In this document: piece after piece, positions 7,979-10,354 of the stretch
How the letters are laid out: each line of letters starts with the position of its first letter
Numbering within the stretch: position 1 is the stretch's first letter
Source: DATJWY01 sp035500775
GTDB taxonomy: Bacteria > Pseudomonadota > Alphaproteobacteria > Acetobacterales > Acetobacteraceae
Assembly (NCBI GenBank): GCA_035500775.1
Contig: DATJWY010000194.1
Span: forward strand, 1-10,354
Length of the DNA stretch: 10,354 nucleotides
Direction: 5' to 3'
Translations under genes and position numbers: made by a program
The notes under the pieces: model-generated
Database searches by the model: none
Seen by the model: the letters and a program-made list of their open reading frames with translations, nothing else
What the model was told of the DNA's origin: nothing

Positions 7979-8138
7979 AGACCAGGGCTCTGCCCTGGAC
8001 CCGCCAAAGGCCGCAGGCCTTTGGAAACCAATTCTTTCCTGGCGGTAGTCCTCCGAAAACCGGGGAGCGGCCCAGAAAAACAAATGGATTGCAAAGGCTT
8101 CGCCTTTGCCGGGGTCCAGGGGCAGAGCCCCTGGCCTT
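7965..8138. repeat. Composite palindromic repeat, copy C (inverted pair of arms)
   Basis: The left arm has CCAGGGC/GCCCTGG (7982-7998), linker acccg, then CCAAAGGCC/GGCCTTTGG (8004-8024). The right arm has GCAAAGGC/GCCTTTGC (8091-8109), linker cggggt, then CCAGGGGC/GCCCCTGG (8116-8134). The hairpin order and the linker are reversed between arms, so the arms are inverted copies of one another and the whole is a palindrome built of palindromes with a centre near 8058. An extra half-stem GCCCTGGT (7965-7972) lies in the last codons of queG and can pair with ACCAGGGC (7981-7988). It fills most of the 237-base queG-fumC gap; no gene is seen there. Confidence 0.85.
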
Positions 8139-8175
8139 GAGAAGGCGGAAGCGCCACCCCACGCTCCCCCTGTGC

Positions 8176-8199
8176 CGGGACCATCCCGCACGGGTCCCG
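8176..8199 (+). promoter_or_regulatory. Hairpin in the fumC leader
   Basis: CGGGACC (8176-8182) pairs perfectly with GGTCCCG (8193-8199) across a 10-base loop. An alternative pairing CCCG-CA-CGGG (8185-8194) is nested in it and partly competes. The stem ends four bases before the GGAG ribosome site of fumC, so it could affect translation or be a protein-binding site. Evidence is structural only. Confidence 0.3.
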
Positions 8200-8215
8200 A
8201 ATGGAGAACCGCACC

Positions 8216-9658
8216 ATGACTCGGACCGAGCACAGCCTGCGTGACATCCCCATCGGCCTGCACGCCACCGGCACACGGGTGGAAAGCGATTCCATGGGCC
8301 GGATCGAGGTTCCGGCCCAGCACTACTGGGGCGCGCAGACCCAGCGCTCCCTGCTGCATTTCGCCATCGGCGATGACCGCATGCCCCTGCCGGTCGCGCA
8401 CGCGCTGGCCATCGTCAAGCGCGCCGCCGCCGAGGTGAACGAGACGGCCGGACGCATGCCGGACTGGAAGGCCAAGGCGATCCGCCGCGCCGCCGATGAG
8501 GTGATCGACGGCAAGCTCGACAGCGAGTTCCCGCTCTGCGTCTGGCAGACCGGCTCGGGCACCCAGTCCAACATGAACGTCAACGAGGTGATCGCCAACC
8601 GCGCGATCCAGCTCCTCGGCGGCGAGATCGGCAGCAAGAAGCCGGTGCACCCGAATGACGACGTGAACATGGGGCAATCCTCGAACGACGTGTTCCCGAC
8701 CGCCATGCATGTCGCGTCGCTGCTGGAGATCGAGCGGCGCCTGGTGCCGGAGCTGGAGCGGCTCGCCACCGTCATCGAGGCGAAATCGCGGGAATGGGCC
8801 GATGTGGTGAAGATCGGCCGGACGCATTTGCAGGATGCGGTGCCGCTCACCGTGGGCCAGGAATGGTCGGGCTGGGCGCATCAGCTGCGCCACGCCATCG
8901 CCGGCGTGCGCGCGAGCCAGGACGGGCTGCTGGAACTGGCGGCGGGCGGCACGGCGGTCGGCACCGGGCTGAACGCCCCGCCGGGCTTCGCCGTCGGCAT
9001 CGCCGAGCGCATCGCCGCCTTCACCGGCCTGCCCTTCCGCACCGCGCCCAACAAATTCGCCGCCCTCGGCGGGCTGGACGCGATGGTTGCGGCGAGCGCG
9101 GCTTTGCGCGGCGTCGCCGTGGTGCTGATGAAGGTTGCCAATGATGTGCGCTGGCTCGCCTCCGGCCCGCGCTGCGGCCTTGGCGAGCTGATCCTACCGG
9201 AGAACGAGCCTGGTTCCTCGATCATGCCCGGCAAGGTCAACCCGACGCAGTGCGAGGCGATGGTGATGGTGTGCACGCAGGTGATCGGCGAAGATGCCGC
9301 CGTCGCCTTCGCCGGGGCGCAGGGGCAGTTCGAGCTGAACACCATGCGGCCGGTGATCATCGCCAACGTCCTGCACGCGGCCCGGATTCTCGGCGATGCC
9401 AGCAGCGGTTTCCGCCGCTACGCGATCGAGGGCGTGCGACTCGACCGCGCCCGTATCGATGATTACCTGAACCGCTCGCTGATGCTGGTGACGGCACTGA
9501 GCCCGGAAATCGGTTACGACAAGGCAGCGAAGATCGCGCATGTCGCGCATGAGGAAGGGCTGACATTGCGGGAAGCAGCGCTCCGCTCCGGCTGGATCGA
9601 TGCCGGAACCTTCGATCGCGTGGTCGATCCGCGCCGGATGGTGGGGGAAGAGAGCTGA
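8216..9658 (+). CDS. fumC: Class II fumarate hydratase
   Basis: A 480-residue member of the aspartase/fumarase superfamily that hydrates fumarate to L-malate without an iron-sulphur cluster. The blocks are WQTGSGTQSNMNVNEVI (110-126), HPNDDVNMGQSSNDVFPTAM (145-164), GRTHLQDAVPLT (201-212) and the signature GSSIMPGKVN (333-342). Ser114, Thr116, Ser155, Asn157, His204, Ser334, Lys340 and Asn342 align with E. coli FumC residues 98, 100, 139, 141, 188, 318, 324 and 326 at a constant offset of 16, so the active site is complete. I chose the ATG at 8216 because GGAG (8203-8206) lies nine bases before it; an in-frame ATG at 8201 overlaps that site and lacks its own. Aspartase is unlikely given the fumarase-type blocks. 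The RHH gene downstream overlaps the stop by four bases. Confidence 0.96.
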   Translation: MTRTEHSLRDIPIGLHATGTRVESDSMGRIEVPAQHYWGAQTQRSLLHFAIGDDRMPLPVAHALAIVKRAAAEVNETAGRMPDWKAKAIRRAADEVIDGKLDSEFPLCVWQTGSGTQSNMNVNEVIANRAIQLLGGEIGSKKPVHPNDDVNMGQSSNDVFPTAMHVASLLEIERRLVPELERLATVIEAKSREWADVVKIGRTHLQDAVPLTVGQEWSGWAHQLRHAIAGVRASQDGLLELAAGGTAVGTGLNAPPGFAVGIAERIAAFTGLPFRTAPNKFAALGGLDAMVAASAALRGVAVVLMKVANDVRWLASGPRCGLGELILPENEPGSSIMPGKVNPTQCEAMVMVCTQVIGEDAAVAFAGAQGQFELNTMRPVIIANVLHAARILGDASSGFRRYAIEGVRLDRARIDDYLNRSLMLVTALSPEIGYDKAAKIAHVAHEEGLTLREAALRSGWIDAGTFDRVVDPRRMVGEES

Positions 9659-9873
9659 GCCACGGACTGATCAAACGCAGCTTCACCCTGGCCGGGCATC
9701 GCACCAGCGTGGCGCTGGAGGCGGAATTCTGGGCGGTGCTGACGGAGTTGGCGACGCGGCGCGCGGTCAGCCTCTCGGCGCTGGTGGCGGAAACGGATGC
9801 CGGGCGGGCGCCGGAACGGCCGCTCGCCTCGGTGCTGCGCGTGCTGGCGCTCGCCGCCGCGCGGGAGGCGTGA
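9655..9873 (+). CDS. Small RHH-domain (RHH_4 type) protein, apparent CTG start
   Basis: The 72-codon frame reads (M)SHGLIKRSFTLAGHRTSV, then LEAEFWAVLTELATRRAVSLSALVAETD (21-48) and a helical tail PLASVLRVLALAAAREA. KRSFTLAGHRTSVAL is the beta strand and EAEFWAVLTELA plus SLSALVAETDA the two helices of the RHH_4 family of small alphaproteobacterial proteins. No ATG, GTG or TTG lies in frame before the strand. CTG at 9655 overlaps the fumC TGA as CTGA, the same geometry as an ATGA overlap, and GGGGGAAGAG (9643-9652) is a strong ribosome site just upstream. I infer CTG initiation coupled to fumC, or an ATG lost by mutation. The first internal GTG (9709) would remove most of the DNA-binding strand. 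The target is unknown. Confidence 0.72.
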   Translation: MSHGLIKRSFTLAGHRTSVALEAEFWAVLTELATRRAVSLSALVAETDAGRAPERPLASVLRVLALAAAREA

Positions 9874-9887
9874 GCCAGCGTTTAAGG

Positions 9888-9933
9888 CCTGGGGCTTTGC
9901 CCCTGGACCCCATCAAAGGCGGAGCCTTTGAAA
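9888..9933. repeat. Palindromic intergenic repeat, copy D (short, inverted)
   Basis: CCTGGGGC-ttt-GCCCCTGG (9888-9906, one T-T mismatch in the stem) is joined by accccа-type linker sequence (9907-9912) to TCAAAGGC-gga-GCCTTTGA (9913-9931). The order and linker are the reverse complement of the right arm in copies A and C, so this is a half element in inverted orientation. It begins 15 bases after the RHH gene. The following stretch to 10075 has no gene or clear promoter that I can see. Confidence 0.8.
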
Positions 9934-10090
9934 TCCGTTACTTTTCTTATGGAATGGCCGCGCCCCTCGCCTGCACCGTTCAGGCATTAACAGCCAGCCC
10001 GCCGAACCACGCCGTTAAACGTTACGCAACACACACGCGCTCATCATCCCCGCACGGCCCAGAACAGGCCTGAACAGGGGAAGACCGACG

Positions 10091-10315
10091 ATGCGCACAA
10101 CCTATTCCGAGACCGCGGCCGCCCGCGGATTGAGCCCGCTGATGCTGGGCGACCGGCTGATCTCCCTGGCGCAGGATGCTGACCGCGCCGGCTACGCCGA
10201 GTCCGCCCGCCGCCTGGTGCGGCTGGCCTACGCCGTGTACGACCAGTCCGCGCCGCCCGGCATGACCCTGCTCCCTCACGCCGCGCCGAAACAGCGCCGC
10301 GCAGCGAGAACCTGA
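10091..10315 (+). CDS. Small protein of unknown function
   Basis: A 74-residue frame with a strong ribosome site: AGGGGAAG (10076-10083) lies seven bases before the ATG. The central part LGDRLISLAQDADRAGYAES (19-38) followed by ARRLVRLAYAVYDQS (39-53) predicts two amphipathic helices. The C-terminus (HAAPKQRRAART) is short and basic. There is no signal peptide, membrane segment, Cys cluster or known motif. Codon use is GC-rich, like its neighbours. I do not recognise a family with a known role; it may be a conserved short protein of the Acetobacteraceae. The gene lies 217 bases after the RHH gene with a repeat copy between, so it is probably a separate unit. The last 39 bases of the window after it hold nothing identifiable. 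Confidence 0.62.
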   Translation: MRTTYSETAAARGLSPLMLGDRLISLAQDADRAGYAESARRLVRLAYAVYDQSAPPGMTLLPHAAPKQRRAART

Positions 10316-10354
10316 TCGGCACCGATGGCGGCGTGTTTCATAAGCGGATCGGGG

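Noticed and set aside
6857..8893. 678-codon open frame on the minus strand opposite queG and fumC
   Set aside because: It crosses two well-supported genes and the palindromic repeat, and has no recognisable domain.
9600..10073. 157-codon plus-strand frame after fumC
   Set aside because: It overlaps the fumC end and the RHH frame in another phase and reads through repeat copy D; the RHH frame has clear family sequence.
10062..10075. Possible alphaproteobacterial LexA (SOS) box GAAC-N6-GAAC
   Set aside because: The known box has a seven-base spacer (GTTC-N7-GTTC). Here the spacer is six, and the second half overlaps the ribosome site.
10324..10354. ATG at 10324 open to the end of the window
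   Set aside because: Only about ten codons are visible, with no convincing ribosome site, so a gene cannot be supported.

Overview
This is a GC-rich (by eye well above 60 %) chromosomal window from an alphaproteobacterium, most likely of the family Acetobacteraceae. The proteins are alphaproteobacterial in style: an SspB with a C-terminal VVSLDAFRRR tail, a Zymomonas-like Tgt, an RHH_4-type small protein and a CopG-type regulator next to a PHB-depolymerase-family esterase. The intergenic palindromes of the form CCAGGGGC-NNN-GCCCCTGG also fit my memory of that family. Genus cannot be read from the sequence. Nothing here is an obvious mobile element, phage, CRISPR or defence locus; it is housekeeping chromosome with interesting intergenic structure.

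Layout. Bases 1-1200 (minus strand): the N-terminal 187 codons of an esterase, running off the window, preceded by a ribbon-helix-helix regulator whose 5' flank carries repeated ACCATCCA half-sites, a likely operator. Bases 1254-1368: a palindromic repeat between this unit and the next. Bases 1444-4023 (plus): a tight unit sspB - class I fumarase - VOC/glyoxalase-like protein, closed by a second copy of the palindromic repeat whose last hairpin is followed by a T-run and looks like an intrinsic terminator. Bases 4136-6324 (plus): queA-tgt with a 4-base ATGA overlap. Bases 6412-6765 (minus): a small secreted Gly/Tyr-rich repeat protein convergent with tgt. Bases 6935-7978 (plus): queG. Bases 7965-8138: a third, composite palindromic repeat fused to the end of queG. 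Bases 8216-9873 (plus): fumC and a small RHH protein that overlaps it through CTGA, with apparent CTG initiation. Bases 9888-9933: a fourth repeat copy, inverted. Bases 10091-10315 (plus): a small protein of unknown function.

How it fits together. queA, tgt and queG cover three steps of queuosine-tRNA synthesis: base exchange, ribosyl transfer/isomerisation and epoxyqueuosine reduction. Two non-homologous fumarases, the [4Fe-4S] class I enzyme and the iron-free class II enzyme, lie within about 5 kb and give a redundant TCA step with different sensitivity to oxygen and iron supply. SspB is a ClpXP adaptor.

The items most worth a second look are the composite palindromes with compensatory base-pair changes, the CTG start in a CTGA overlap, the RHH operator array, the paired fumarases and the Gly/Tyr repeat protein. 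I did not find a convincing new multi-gene system.
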